Source: Onchocerca volvulus (Eukaryota; Nematoda; Chromadorea; Rhabditida; Onchocercidae). Taken from it: a stretch of 64,000 nt of DNA. Below the pieces are notes generated by a model. It had not been told where the DNA came from and ran no database searches. It was given only the letters and a program-made list of their open reading frames with translations. The DNA lies in contig HG738138.1 of the NCBI GenBank assembly GCA_000499405.2, positions 6,322,888-6,386,887 of the forward strand, read 5' to 3'. A program made the translations under genes and the position numbers. Positions 22,630-35,500 of this stretch are shown here, one piece after another. Numbering within the stretch: the stretch's first letter is position 1; each line of letters begins with the position of its first letter.

Positions 22630-24480
22630 TAGGATGATTTCTAGTAAGATGAAAGTAAAGACAAAATCTCGTGTTAAAGCAGTAAAAGTTAGAAGATATG
22701 ATAAAGAAGTTCACAATACGCAAAGCACCTAAGAATGTAGTTGAAGAAAAAATAAATCAAGGTTTTCTCTTCAAAAAGAAGAAAAGGTGCAAAAGTAACG
22801 CTAAGCATCACTTGTGTACTTGGTAATATGTTGTTGTAAATCTTTTCGAATTTGCAGCCATAATTCATTTCAGATAAATCGCAGACGGGTAAATGCGTAA
22901 AGAATTTTGGCTTCAGAAATCCAACTAAGAAGAAAAACAAAATCATTTACCGGTTAAAAATATATTCTTTGTACTGTTAAATTTCGTGCGATTTGAAGTA
23001 CTTGTTAATAATAGAGATGATTAAAACGAATAGCTTAAACCTGAGAGAGCGGCTATTAAAACAAATAAGACTGCGATATATGCATGTTGTATATACAACT
23101 CAACTTCACAAGCAATGCTAGTTCACTTTGATATATGTAAATATATTAAAGTGAAGTAGTTTTGCTTGCAATTTGTTTTTTGGTTAAAATCGTATGGGCA
23201 TTCGATTCAGCTGGTGATGCCATATATAATATTGTTTGCAACAAAATCGAAGATAATGCGAGAGAGGTTTTGTGTTCATAACTTTTTTAAGATTTCACGG
23301 AAAATTTCTTTTGTGGAAGTATGAACTATTTTGTTATATTTTGCCAAAATAAATTTATTTTTCGATGGGTGTCTCCACATGGATTTTCTTTTTTTTTTTT
23401 AATGTGTACCATAACTTGATTCCCAACATCGTCAGGAACATATTTTGCAGCACCTTCTGGATATTGCTGATAATAATGGATATAAAAGTCTTTGAAAAGG
23501 ACAGTTGTGTCAAAAATTGAGTCAAGAAGTCGAAACCTGGAAAAAAGAGCGAGTGGAACATTGGGTCGCAGTATAGATATAATGAAAGATGTCCGAAACT
23601 CCCATGTTTTTGAGTTCTCAAAAATATGTATTCCTTAATATATTCTAATAATGAGATCATTGTTTTACAATGCTTATCATAATTTACAGCGAAGCGTCAA
23701 GTTTATTTGCGGCAAAAGCATGAATTGAAATGATACATATTTAGGAGAAATTTGCATCAGTTAAAAAAGTTGCAAGGCGCGAATGAAGAATTTTGTGAAA
23801 AGCCGAAGATCTGAAAGATAAGAGGCTTTTTCTTATTTGTATGTAATCTTGCTGTCCAATTTTTTCTTTTTTTTTAAATTAAAACTATATCTCTCTAGCA
23901 TGTGTAATCACAATGTAACTGGAGAGACTTACTCGATACGAAACGATTCTATAGTTCTGGGATGCCTAATAATTGTAATAGTACAATTTTTCATGAACAA
24001 TAATTGAAAAATTTTCCTGCGAGAATATCGCCTTAAACTTCTGAGTTAATGTATAGAACAGAAAAATTTTCCTAAAACTTCAACATTATAAAAACAAAAA
24101 AAAATTTGGCCGAGTACTGTTGCGAAGTGGAGTTTTACAAGCAGGAATTGGTTTAGAAAATTGTTAATATTATTTAACTTCAAGGCCTTTATTCTGTTTG
24201 TGTAGTTAATACGGATTGAAAATGCCGATCTTGGAAGCATTCCAGAAAGTGACATCATTCCAAAAACGTTTCCAAAGAAACAAGAGAAATCCGCAGTTTC
24301 AGCTGCTGGGATCAGAAAAGATAGTGGCATAAATGGTGATGGAGACACATCGGATAGTAAAATGAAGCAGAAGATAGTGCTGATAATGCTGATATGGGCT
24401 GCAAAATAAAGCAAAAATTCAGTGCAAAAAATACGACGAAAATAGTTGGGAAGATGAAAGAAATTAACTTGTAAGAATTA
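22630..24480 (+). pseudogene. Decayed or undetected multi-exon basic, coiled-coil-like protein
   Basis: A series of + strand open segments has non-random, protein-like composition but is broken by stops and frame changes. They are MISSKMKVKTKSRVKAVK (about 22633), KFTIRKAPKNVVEEKINQ (about 22707), DKSQTGKCVKNFGFRN (about 22875), QHLLDIADNNGYKSL followed in frame by TGA and KLSQEVETWKKERVEHW (about 23430-23575), RQVYLRQKHELK then, after TGA, NLHQLKKLQGANEEF (about 23695-23815), and IENADLGSIPESDIIPKTF (about 24215) running into a shifted frame EDSADNADMGCKIKQK with a GTAAGA donor-like site at about 24472. No family was recognised. It could be a relic, or a fast-evolving gene whose exons I cannot join. 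Confidence 0.35.
23107..23170. repeat. Imperfect inverted repeat, 30-base arms
   Basis: Arms 23107-23136 and 23141-23170 pair at 24 of 30 positions around a four-base loop, in AT-rich DNA. The size and structure are MITE-like, but no terminal target duplication was identified. Confidence 0.6.
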
Positions 24481-24729
24481 AGGATTAGTATTGAGTAATC
24501 AAAAAATGAATAGCAAGGAATTTGATGCTGAAGATATGTTTCCAGCGCTTTCCATCTGCGAATTGGAAATCCCACGTTTCTTGTTGAATATTCTTGGTTT
24601 CAGAAGAGTATGCTTCTCGTCTATGCTTCCTCAAGTTGTTATGAACAGATTGCTTCGGGAATTTCGATCAGATTGAACAAGGTTCTGTAGGACATTATGA
24701 GATCAACAGGACAAAAAAAGTGTGATTTT

Positions 24730-26192
24730 TTAAATGCTGATTAACTCTGAGAAAGGACTACTACTTAAAACTTTTTTATTAAGGATTTGGAATTTTGTTG
24801 CCATCCTTTGCATTGTCATTGATGCATTAGGTAAAAAACTATTTTCAGGACTAAACAATCCAGCAGACTGCATGCGAGTTGTCATTTTTGCATTTTGTCT
24901 ATGAATCTGATTTAATTTTTCCCTTCTCTGATTTGACACCAAAAATGACAGTAGCTAGTTCTATTTGATTGGATGTAATGTGCAACTCACATCATTCTTT
25001 CTTTGATAAATGATCTTTGCAGAATTCCCATCTATAGATGAGACTTGTATGCTTCATTCGTCACAATGTATGTTTCGTCTATTCATAAAAGACTTCAGCT
25101 TAAGGCAATTACTTTCTGCTAAAGTTCTAAACCTAAAATTGCTTATTCTTGCTTTAAAATTCTCTTTTATCACTGCATTCTGTCTCTCTCTCTTTTTTTT
25201 TTTCAGTGTTGTGATAATCAAGTTAATAAATGTTCCTTTAGCATGTAATATATACTAGAACGGGTGGCTGTTCTAATATTCTTTATGAAGGCAGTCAAAA
25301 TTCGGAATGTATTTCTTGTAACATTGAAATATACGTTTAACGCTGATGTGTGATTTTTTCAAATTCATTGAAGATGTGCAGCAGAAAAGTTAAGGTAATA
25401 AGGCTAGCAAATTCTTGCAGATATTGCAAAGATATATTGTGACAATATACTGTTAGTTATTCTATGTTTCTTTTTCGACTGATACGAAACGAGGTTCGAT
25501 GCTAATTTTCAAATCACCATAACATTTCAAAAGTTCTGATACCCGAAAAATATCAAATGATACGAATTTCAGGAGTTCATATAAGTCAATTGAATCAAGC
25601 GAAATCCATTTATGTTTTATAGAAAATTGTCAATTACTTGTCTTTGATTTTCCAAAATCTCTGGCACCAATTGTTTCACTTCCAGGAATATGAGATTTTA
25701 GAGTTCACATTTTATGAAACAACACTGATTTAACTATCATCCTCTAGCGAAAAAGTGAATGTTTCAAAATATCCATAATTCGCCAGCTAATCAGCAACTG
25801 TTGATGTGGTTTTCAAAATCTGCTGATATTTAAAAAAGCATCAAATACGAAGTTGGTATCGCACTTTTGCAGGTGAGTCAATTAAGTCAAAAGTAAAATT
25901 TCACAAAGAATGAAGCATGTTTTGGGCTCTTATTCTTCCTGCATTGTAAGGACTGTGGTAAGATAGTGAGCAATTCGCTTGTCGCTGTTTATCAAACATT
26001 TGCTGATGTAAAAAACACTTTCAGTGATAATCTACTGGAAGATTCTGCACTAGCCCACTGATCATTGTTGTCAAATTGATACTTGAGAGCACACTTATTT
26101 AATTGGTTATTTTTACTTCGAATCTTAGGTTTTGTTGGCTTTCCCAAAACAACTGTCGTTTTCTTTGGAAGCCGATCATATGAAATAAGCAA
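24730..26192 (-). other. Two protein-like minus-strand frames, unassigned
   Basis: Minus frames at 24942-24730 (contains RREKLNQIHRQNAKMTTRM and LFSPENSFLPNASM) and 26192-25992 (contains KKTTVVLGKPTKPKIRSKN and DNNDQWASAESSSRLS) have polar, mixed composition unlike random AT-rich translations. They could be two exons or relics of one gene. No connecting exons and no known domain were found. Confidence 0.25.
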
Positions 26193-29100
26193 TTTACCGT
26201 AATCTGATCTTTTGAATATTCATGAAAACAGCAAGTCAATTTCTAGAAGGCTGATCTGAACAATGAGTTTCGTGAAAATTTTTTTTCAAGGGTCAAATAT
26301 TATTCTTCAGCAAAAATGGTCCTTACACGATACTTTGTCGATTCTCCATTTGGAACAATGCATCTATTCCCAATAAAGTAAATTCATTTGCTTTCTTCGC
26401 TTCACCTGTCATTTTTATTATTCTAAAAAACGACATGTAAAACTAATCCATACATGCGATGATCAGATGCACAGCATCATTGTTTCCCGCATCACCCCAT
26501 TCGCATCGAAATTCTTCAAGCTGTTTTTTAAACTTCTAATACCTTTGGGCTAGTATAAGTGCAACATCTAAATTTTCAACTGTTTTCTTTATAGTAAATA
26601 GTATAGTTTTTTGTTTGGTTCAAGAAAGTTTGATAAGTGTGGAAAATTTTGAAATTTGTCGTTCATTTTAGCAATGCTACTAATATGAGCGCTCTAAGAT
26701 TGTTACAAATGTCCATACCACTATGTGATACCGTGAGATGTGATGGAATTACAGTAACGCAGAGCGCGCGCTAGTTACTTACAGAATGTCGTGGCTGCAT
26801 CACATTTTTCCTTTTGTCCCCTGGGTTTTCTGAACAATGTCAAATTTTCTTAAAATCTATAAATTGGAACAACTAATTTCTACATTCCTTTTACCGAAAC
26901 TTGATACACTTTCGAATGACAATTGGTTATAAGTCTGATGCTTTTGTTTTCTGATTTGAAAATGAAAAAATTTTTTACAGACAAGTGAGTGAAATACATG
27001 TACATAGAATTTTTGGAATTGCTTACTGTAATGCAGAATAACTGTTTCATAAACATTCTAGTGGTAAAGACACTAGATGACAGAAAACACCGTGAAATAG
27101 ATATATGCGAAGTTTGTGATGATAAGTGGAGAGTGGGAGAGTGAAGAATAAAATCCCACAAGTAGAAGCTATCTACCTTTGTATTGAATTGAACGCAGTT
27201 AATTGCCACTTATTAAATCGTTATTTGAACAGCGGTTCCTTGCTTATTATAATACGTATCTACCTCTCATTGCTTATTTTTTCTAATCAGCTTAAACATT
27301 TTATTCTTCAATTTAAGGCTTAAGTTTAATGCATTTAATCTGTCAAGAATACCTCCATACGTCTTTTCTTTTCAGTTCATGCTTTGCACAGTTCAAAAAT
27401 CCTATGGAATGATTAACTGAAATTTCCAATATGATTTAAAATTTTATTTCTATATAGTGACTTACAATCTTGAGTAAATGTCGATCGGATTTCTAACATC
27501 GACTAAGATAGGATTCTTATTAGTCCATCATTCATAGGTTTCTAAACCGTTCCCGAAACTGAGTTAATTGGTATGCAAGATGCAACGACCCTGTTCTTTC
27601 AGTTGATGTATTTCATAGTTAGTTTATTAGGTCTGTTTAAAAAAAATCAGTTTTTGATCAAACTGCTGATACTCGCATTTCGATATATATAAGGATTCTA
27701 ATAGAGGCGTTGCCTAGAAATGCCTAGAATATATAAACAGTGTTTGATCTGAGATACACAGATCAGTGCGAAAAAAAGCTGAAATACAATTTTAGCAAAT
27801 ATCTCATTATGGATCAACCGAGGAATCCGACAATATCGTTTTTTAATTTTGAAGGAGAAAATGACAGACTGAGGAATGACAAATGACAAACTGAAAATGG
27901 CAAACTTTCCGAGCATGATTATCCGATGCATTAGACAAACATAAATTCGATCTGAAGCTGCCTAACAGTAATGAATGAGTACAAGGTAGTTGATTTGTAT
28001 AAATCGATCAGCCCAACTTCTCGCGACAGAATTATTTTCCCCAGTTTTACCTTGTCATTCCTGGACAAGAAACGAATGTTTTCAAGAGTTGAAAATGGCA
28101 ATATTTGGGGATGAAAGCAAGTTTCTCAATAATTTAATCAGTTTCGTTAGAATATAGTCCATTAACATCATCAACATCTTTCTCTCTCTTTCTCTTTCTC
28201 TTTTACTTGGACTAATTGCACCTCTTAGTTCCGTTATTTCGCTAATGTCCTCTTGAAGTATGGAAATATTGGCTGTTTTAGTGCGACGTCGGTCGCATGG
28301 TTGAAAATTGCTTTAAACTCCATTTTTTCGTTTTTCTGAAATTCCTTACCCACTAATGAATACGTCACCAAAGAATTCTCATGGAAACTTATTCCAAGAT
28401 TTTTGTTTTGTCAGCAATGAAAGGACTGTTCTTTCTTTTATTTTTGTTTAGAATTTTGCATTTTGTACTTTGTATGGATTTTGTATTCTTCCTTACCAAT
28501 TTTATAAAATAAATATTTGCTTGAATGTTTTTTACTGTTTGGCAGCTGAAATTACTGACCATTTTGAGGTGATATATTATTCCTTAAAATTTTAGTCGGT
28601 GTAGAAAATATTTGGACTAAGCTTTTGAAGAAAAAATTGATATACAATAAACTGATTTCCAGTTTACGTCTTCCTTTTATATATCTGCTCCTTATTTCAT
28701 CTGTTTCGCTGAAATGACGTATACTCATTTAAATAAGCTACTGTCAGCTCTAAAATGAATTTTATAAAAATAAGTGCTTGAATTTCTCAATGAATATATC
28801 AGTTATGCTCATATCTAGTTTCTAGACCAATGTTGAGAAGCAATGTCAATTTTGTTGAACTCATCACCGATAGAAAATATTTTGCAGGAATTAAGAGTTA
28901 TATTTTTGGAAATATATGAGCTCAGTAGTGATGTGATTTGTAAATGGTCAATTCAGTATTCTGCATTCATTTTCATTGAAAAGAACTTTCAGCGATCCTT
29001 ATGCATTTTTATTTCTTCTGTGATTTAAGCACAAATGAATGTTTTAGTATTTCCACTTTTAACCAACTTTTATAAATGATAAAAATTTGCATTTGGAATG

Positions 29101-30649
29101 TTCAAAAATTTTTCCTAAATAATTTACATTGTACAGCACAAAGCAGCAGTGTAAACAAATATTAAGGTATAAAACAGTGTTACGCTAGAATTTATCTTAA
29201 ATCATTCAGAATATCAACCATGCTTAGATTAAGTGTGAAGAAGGAAGTAAAGATTTGATGAGTGCCGAAACTCAATCGTGTTTTAGGCAATTGTTTTAAA
29301 TTATTAATAGAGCAATAATTAATCGTTATAACTAATTGCAATGATTTCTGGAGGTTCTATATTTTAGTGATTTCATTTGTGCGGATGACACTTTCCAAGT
29401 TCTCCAAGGAATATCCCATTCGTTACTTTGAACATATTTGTGAAAATATTTAGAATAAAAACATATTCATAATATATATGTGACCATATGATTTTCAGAT
29501 ATATACTCAAAGTTATAGTGCTTATGAATTGAGATAAGATTAAAATTTGTATCTTTCTAATTGTTTTATAATACTCCAGTCAGCAGTTAATGTTTTTACA
29601 GGAGAGAATAATTAGTCCAGTGTTATTGTTTTGGCTTGCATCAATTTTTTTGTGTCATTAATGAGATTTCATTTCGGCATTTTTTCAATCTGATGTCTTT
29701 TCCAAAATGTATGTTGATGTCAGCATACTTCTTGGAAAATTTTCAGCCATTCATTTCAACTTTTTTTTAAAGATGCAACTACTAAGTCGCAAAGAAATTT
29801 TATAATTTTCATCAAAGTTCAGAAGGGAAGATGAAACTATTATTTTTTTCTGTCTCCAACAACAAATTCGATGCAGACGACTTCCGTAGTTTCGCAATTA
29901 ATTTTTTACCAAATCAAATTAACCGAAGTTTTGAAAATTAAGATGCATCGTAAAGACAGAAATGACTGAAAATATTAGTGCTTGAATGTTTCAAATACTC
30001 ATATAATAGAAGTAAATGAACAGTGTTCTAATTTCTGTTAATTATTTTAAAAGAGTGTTATAAAACATTTATTAATTCGTACTTCTATTAATACCTATAA
30101 ATGCACATTTCGGACATAAATGTATATATGAAAAACTATGTGCCTCAGCTTTGACAAAATTCATTGATTGTACGTCCATATATGTATATTTAAGTGTTTT
30201 AGTCTTACCGGTTCTCATAGAGAAGATAGTGCTACATTATTTAACCACTTCTAAAAATTTGTCAATTGATCATATTAATTGCAGCTTTAATTACTATGGT
30301 TTGCGGAAGGCGTGATTATTGTCGGCAACAAATATGGTCGTGAATACTTTCGAAAATGCTTGATGCCTTTATAAGCAGCAATTTGTCAATAAATTTTACT
30401 CATAATGAATTCAGATGGCAATGGAAATCATCACCTTATGGAATTTTGCTGCAGGTTTTCAAAATGTTTTGAAAAGTCTTCCGAAGTTATAAATTACATA
30501 GTTGTATTTACTAAGAAATTGCGAACAATTGCCAAACGGTGCTTGCTTCACAGTTTTAAATTATCCAAAATAGCTATTTTTCTCTTTTTACATAGTCCAT
30601 TAAAATGGCTAGTGAAAAAAAGTAATTCTTAACTTGAAAATATTGAACA
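26193..30649. other. Gene-free AT-rich stretch
   Basis: Both strands were read. Only short frames without recognisable domains are present, for example 27209-26880 on the minus strand. No RNA gene or clear repeat was seen. Confidence 0.4.
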
Positions 30650-30945
30650 GCATAGAGTACAGGATCCTTCAATAGAGATTCTCATTGATGGTAGCACATT
30701 AGGAAAGCTGTGCACTAAGTATCTGGAAAAATTCATAATGCTGGATGAATTCTCAGTGTTCGAATCATTTGGTAGAAAGAGCGTCGCAGTACTTTTTTGG
30801 CTTGAAGATAGGGCGAAGTTTAAAAATTCAGTTCGCTCATAAGGGTGCAGCCAGAAAAATTAAGCTACCTCAACTTGAAGAACCATCAGAGCCATTAAAA
30901 ACTTTGCTTGCCAAAAGTGGAAAGGCGAGCAAATATGGTGAATAA
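30650..30945 (+). mobile_element. Helitron replicase/helicase fragment, frameshifted
   Basis: Two overlapping + frames together recreate the segment just upstream of the Helitron-like N domain. One frame carries AVLFWLEDRAKFKNS (about 30784-30832), matching the family pattern of an ALFW..E motif followed by NS. After a frame change near 30835 the second frame carries HKGAARKIKLPQLEEP and EPLKTLL (about 30838-30908), matching the pattern CC..GKV.LP.L..PP..L..LL. The usual CC pair is not in a continuous frame and the protein stops at TAA 30943-30945. Helitrons are rolling-circle DNA transposons; this is a short dead remnant. Identification rests on remembered family motifs. Confidence 0.55.
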
Positions 30946-31005
30946 AAGAGTTTAAATATGAATAGAAGAAAAAAAAACAAATATAGAAAAGTTGTAAACG
31001 ACTAC

Positions 31006-31080
31006 CCTTCGTCGGTTATTCAGTGGTAGGTGAGTCCGCTTCAAATTCCTGTGACATACAGAGAGTAGAATTTCAATATC
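31006..31080 (+). pseudogene. tRNA-like relic (glycine-type A box)
   Basis: GGTTATTCAGTGGTAGGTGA resembles the D-arm and A box of tRNA-Gly (GGTTCAGTGGTAGAAT), with a poor B box-like GAATTTCAATATCC about 45 bases later. A cloverleaf with intact acceptor and T arms cannot be drawn, so it is a degenerate tRNA copy or SINE head at best. Confidence 0.25.
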
Positions 31081-32523
31081 CTATTATTTTTTATATCTTT
31101 ATGAGGCCATCAGATCAAAAGTTTTGAGAAAAAGAAGTGGATCGACCGAATAGATAATAGAATAATTGAGTAGGTAGATGGAAGAACTAGTGACCAATCA
31201 ATGTGAATGGATGGACAAATAAGCAATGATTATCGTATATTTTGTGATATATCCTCGTGTCATCTTAATATTTGCGTTTCCATTGCTTTTCTTTGGCTCA
31301 GTTTATACATCAGTGCTTATTCATTGAGATATATTCTTTCAAATCTCTTCAACTTTTTTGCTTAAATTACGATATTTCTGGAACAGATGCGTATTTCTTT
31401 GCTTAAAATTTTTTCTTTTAATTAGAAAACAATGATCCCATTTTAATAGTAAGTTTATCTATGCCACAAAGAAACGAAATTATTCCCTTTATATACCTCT
31501 TGCTTCTTCAGCATTATTTTCATTATAAATATTCTTAGTAATTGTTTTACAATCAAATTACTAACCCAAACATCATCATGGCGGGATCTTCTTTCGTGAT
31601 CTGTGTATGAGATTGTATTTAGCATGAATATCGCAGTATCAGATTCTTATAATTACGAGTTCTTGAATTAATATTTATTGTTTTATATTAAGACATGCTA
31701 TCTTGGTGCAAATTCTACAAGTATTACAAATCATTATCTGGAAAAAATGTCGCTTAGGATTTTCCCAATAAAAGATATAGCAATTGTCCATTTGAAAATA
31801 TATAATTTTAAAAACAAATGGATCGTTAAAAACACAAAGTAAAGAACATATTTATTGCATAACCATTTTCCATTTCTAAAAAATGGAATGTCAGAAAAGA
31901 AAATTCAAAAAACACATGTTATATGTTCCTATATTTCTTTAAAACTAAGAGGCTGGCTGTTGAGCATTTGTTCGTTAAGTTGCTTAATTTACTCGTGAAC
32001 GTAATGTTGTCGATTTGTTCACCTCTTCAACACGACAACAGAAATAAAACTTTTAAGGAAGAGAGTGAGCTCATGTGTGAGAGCCAATACACCATTTAAA
32101 ACTAAAAAAACATTTAAACAATCGAATATCTGCTGAAACTTTAATCCAAAAAGTGAGTGAATAAAGCGTATTTGAAAGTTTTCACAGGGATCGGTTAGTA
32201 ATTACATTGCTACGTACGTGGAGGTTGATATAAAAAGGAAGTATGCAAGAGCCTGACAATCAAATGGAAAAGGTTAATTGGCAGTAGTTAGCATTGTTCA
32301 GAAAACCTGAAGATTTGCTACGTTAAATGACTTAACAATTATAGTGATCTTGAAAATGTAGATATTTAAATTATAACATTCCTTGATCATTACTGGTGAT
32401 TTCTATAGAAATTGTTAAGAATTTCCAGTTGTTATTGACTATGCTTTTGTTTGGTGAAAACCTCTATCACTTCACTTTCTTTTTATGTTTCATTAATTAT
32501 TCAATTTGCATCCTACTAAAGCA
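31081..32523. other. 5' flank of the receptor gene
   Basis: AT-rich DNA with no coding exon recognised. Upstream non-coding exons or promoter elements of the receptor may lie here, but none can be pinned down. Confidence 0.35.
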
Positions 32524-35500
32524 ATGGATGAAAATGATACCATGTTGACGTTATCAAAAACTGATATAACTAATATAAGTATAATAGCTGATATATATTT
32601 GCGAGATTTGAGACTAAAATCAGTGAAGTTTAGTGAGGCTTATAATGGATATGTAACTAAACAAGTTAATTGTTCTGAAAGGCATTTGTAAGGATGAATT
32701 AACACTCTCAGTCTATCATCCAAAACTTTTAGGTCAATGTGTGGATTATTGTGGTTGCATTGAGCATGGAAACAATTTTTGGCAATGCAATGGTTATAGC
32801 TGCTTATAAACTTGAACGAAATATCAGCAAACAGGTCAATTTTAATTTTATTTACAAGTCTTCATATGGAAAAACCTGCATGTGGAAGTAGCGAAAAAGC
32901 AAAAAAAAAAAAAATTCAGTTCTCGGGAACCATATCATTCTTTGAGAATTGCATAGCCAAGATTCGTTAAGAGCCCATGCCGATGATTTGAAGAATATTC
33001 TTGAAATGGTAATGACAAATTTATTGGATATCCTATTTGAGGACACAAGGAATTTTTCTAGTTAATTAGAATATATGTATTAAACATAGAGCATTCAAAT
33101 GGAAGACAAGGTATATATAACATCTTATATTGTACCATTCAACATTGAACGATACCGCTGATACTGCTTAGTTTCGATATATAGAAATTGAGATTTTCTT
33201 TTTGAATTTAATTTCAATTTTTTTGCTTTTCAAATCACTGCCAACAAATCTTCCATTTTATCTAAAGAAGTATATATATAATCGCTATCTTCATGGTTAA
33301 CAAGTGATATTATCCTCATCAAATAACAATTCAGGAGAAGTTACGAATCTGAAATTCTTCATGCAGATGTTATAAATCCATTATGGTTTTACAAAAAAGT
33401 TTCCGGTTTTCTTCTTTTTCCTGACTTTTTTTAATTGTGATGTCGTTTTTTTATGATCATGAAACTGATGAGGATAATTTTATTCAAAGAACTTGGAATT
33501 CTTATTCAAATTTATTTTAATTTGCTTCGTCTGCTTAGATACTTGAAAAAAGCAGTAAATCCTGACTGATTTTTTCTATTAAGAAAGCCTTTCTTGATCC
33601 CTTCGGCTTTTTTTTTCCTCTCGTAGTTAAAAATTTATGCCCATTATCTTTTATAGTTCAACATCTGAACGGTTCACTACCTCCTTAATTTAGCACATGA
33701 AAAATGATGCAATTCTCTCCTTCCCTTCTTGTCTGCTCATAATTAACGATTTTCTTGAGCAATTTTTTTAAGCTTACTTGTTTTTGGTTATTGATTATGT
33801 ATGTTTTAGTTTTCTCATGATGTTTGATTAACTGCTATAAGCTTAAAATGGGATTCTGAATGACAAGCAACCAAATTTGTTGTTCATAAATTTTTGAGAC
33901 AGGATGGTAGAGTTGTTTATGTCTGAGTAAATGGCGAATATACGTATAGAGACTTTTTTCACAGTCTTTAGCCATGTTGGGAAAAAATTCTGATCGATTT
34001 GTAATTTGGATTGTAGATTGCTGGGAATTGTTTCTTGTGTTGTGATTCTATTAGATCGACAGTAAGTTTTCTTAGACAACACGATATTATACATAATATA
34101 GCGCTTATACAATAAGTAGTAAATGAACGGTAATCCAGCTTATACAGTAAGAAGTAAATGAACGGTAAATATAAAGATATCAATAGTCGTCTCCTGGTGA
34201 TTTATCGCTCGTGCTGACGTTGAAATCGTTTTTGATATTGGAATGGAACTGAACTGTCGCTGATACTGATGTTGATAAAACTGCTGCTGAAGATACCGAA
34301 GTTGAAAGACTGCTCGCGTTGAAGACCGATGTTGACGACATTGATCTTGCTGCCTCGAAAGCTGTCTTTTTATATGGATCATCATTGGTATTGATAGTGG
34401 GCAGGAGCTTAGAACACATTAGTCATACAAAAGATTGGATATGAGAATTAGAGATAAAATCGACAATTCTCACAAGCCTCCATCCTTGTATCATTCCTGA
34501 CAATTAACATCTCAACAATTCACACAATTTCCGTAAGCTCTCTTAGCAAATCGGAAAACGAGAGGCCTTCTCCTGTATAAATTACTTGGATTGTTTCATT
34601 TTATTTATATTATAAAATATTTCGGTTTTACCGATAAGTCACATTTCTACTGAAAGCTAGTTGGGTCTTTAAGTTTTACAGCTGCATAGTTCTGTAGAGT
34701 AACCGGAGAAAATATACTGAGATTTTTGAAGAAATTAAGAAGGTATTACTATTTTGCTTGTTTCTTCATCGTTCTGGTGATGGGACCGTTGTTTGAACAC
34801 CGATCATTTTCAGATAAGCAATCGTTTTATAGTATCACTGGCCGTATCGGATCTAATTATTGGTATTGAAGGTTACCCACTATTTACCCTATATGTTTTA
34901 AATGGTAGGTGTATTTTGTGACAAGTTTCTTTGTGATTCGTAATTCCTGAAATTACTGATTGTAATACATCAAAAATGGATAGCTGAAATTAATTATTGA
35001 AGTATTAATTACCATTTTCAATAACTATCAACATCCAGTGCAGTTTTCCCCTGATGATAATACAGCTGAGTGCTAAACACTGCGATTATCTCTCAAAGTA
35101 CATGGTATTAGCCTTTAAGATTGATTTCAATCCATTTAGTTGGGCCTAGATAGAGAATGCAGTAATTAATTCATGCCAATTTAAGTTTAGCAAGTTGATC
35201 AAAAAAGGATGGAGTACTTCATTAATCCTTATTTTAAATTCTATACAGGTGATCGTTGGCCACTCGGATGGATAGCATGTGAAACGTGGCTTTTCCTTGA
35301 TTATACACTTTGTCTTGTATCAATACTGACGGTACTATTGATAACAGTTGACCGTTATTTATCCGTTTGTCATACCGCATCATACATCAAGTGGCAGTCA
35401 CCCACAAAAGCTCAAATAACAATTATTTGTTCTTGGCTTATTCCTGCTTTTATTTTTGGTTTCATGATTTATGGTTGGTCACTGGTATCCGATACCACAA

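Noticed and set aside
24046..24414. 122-codon minus frame
   Set aside because: It is the antisense of the more protein-like + segment around 24215-24330.
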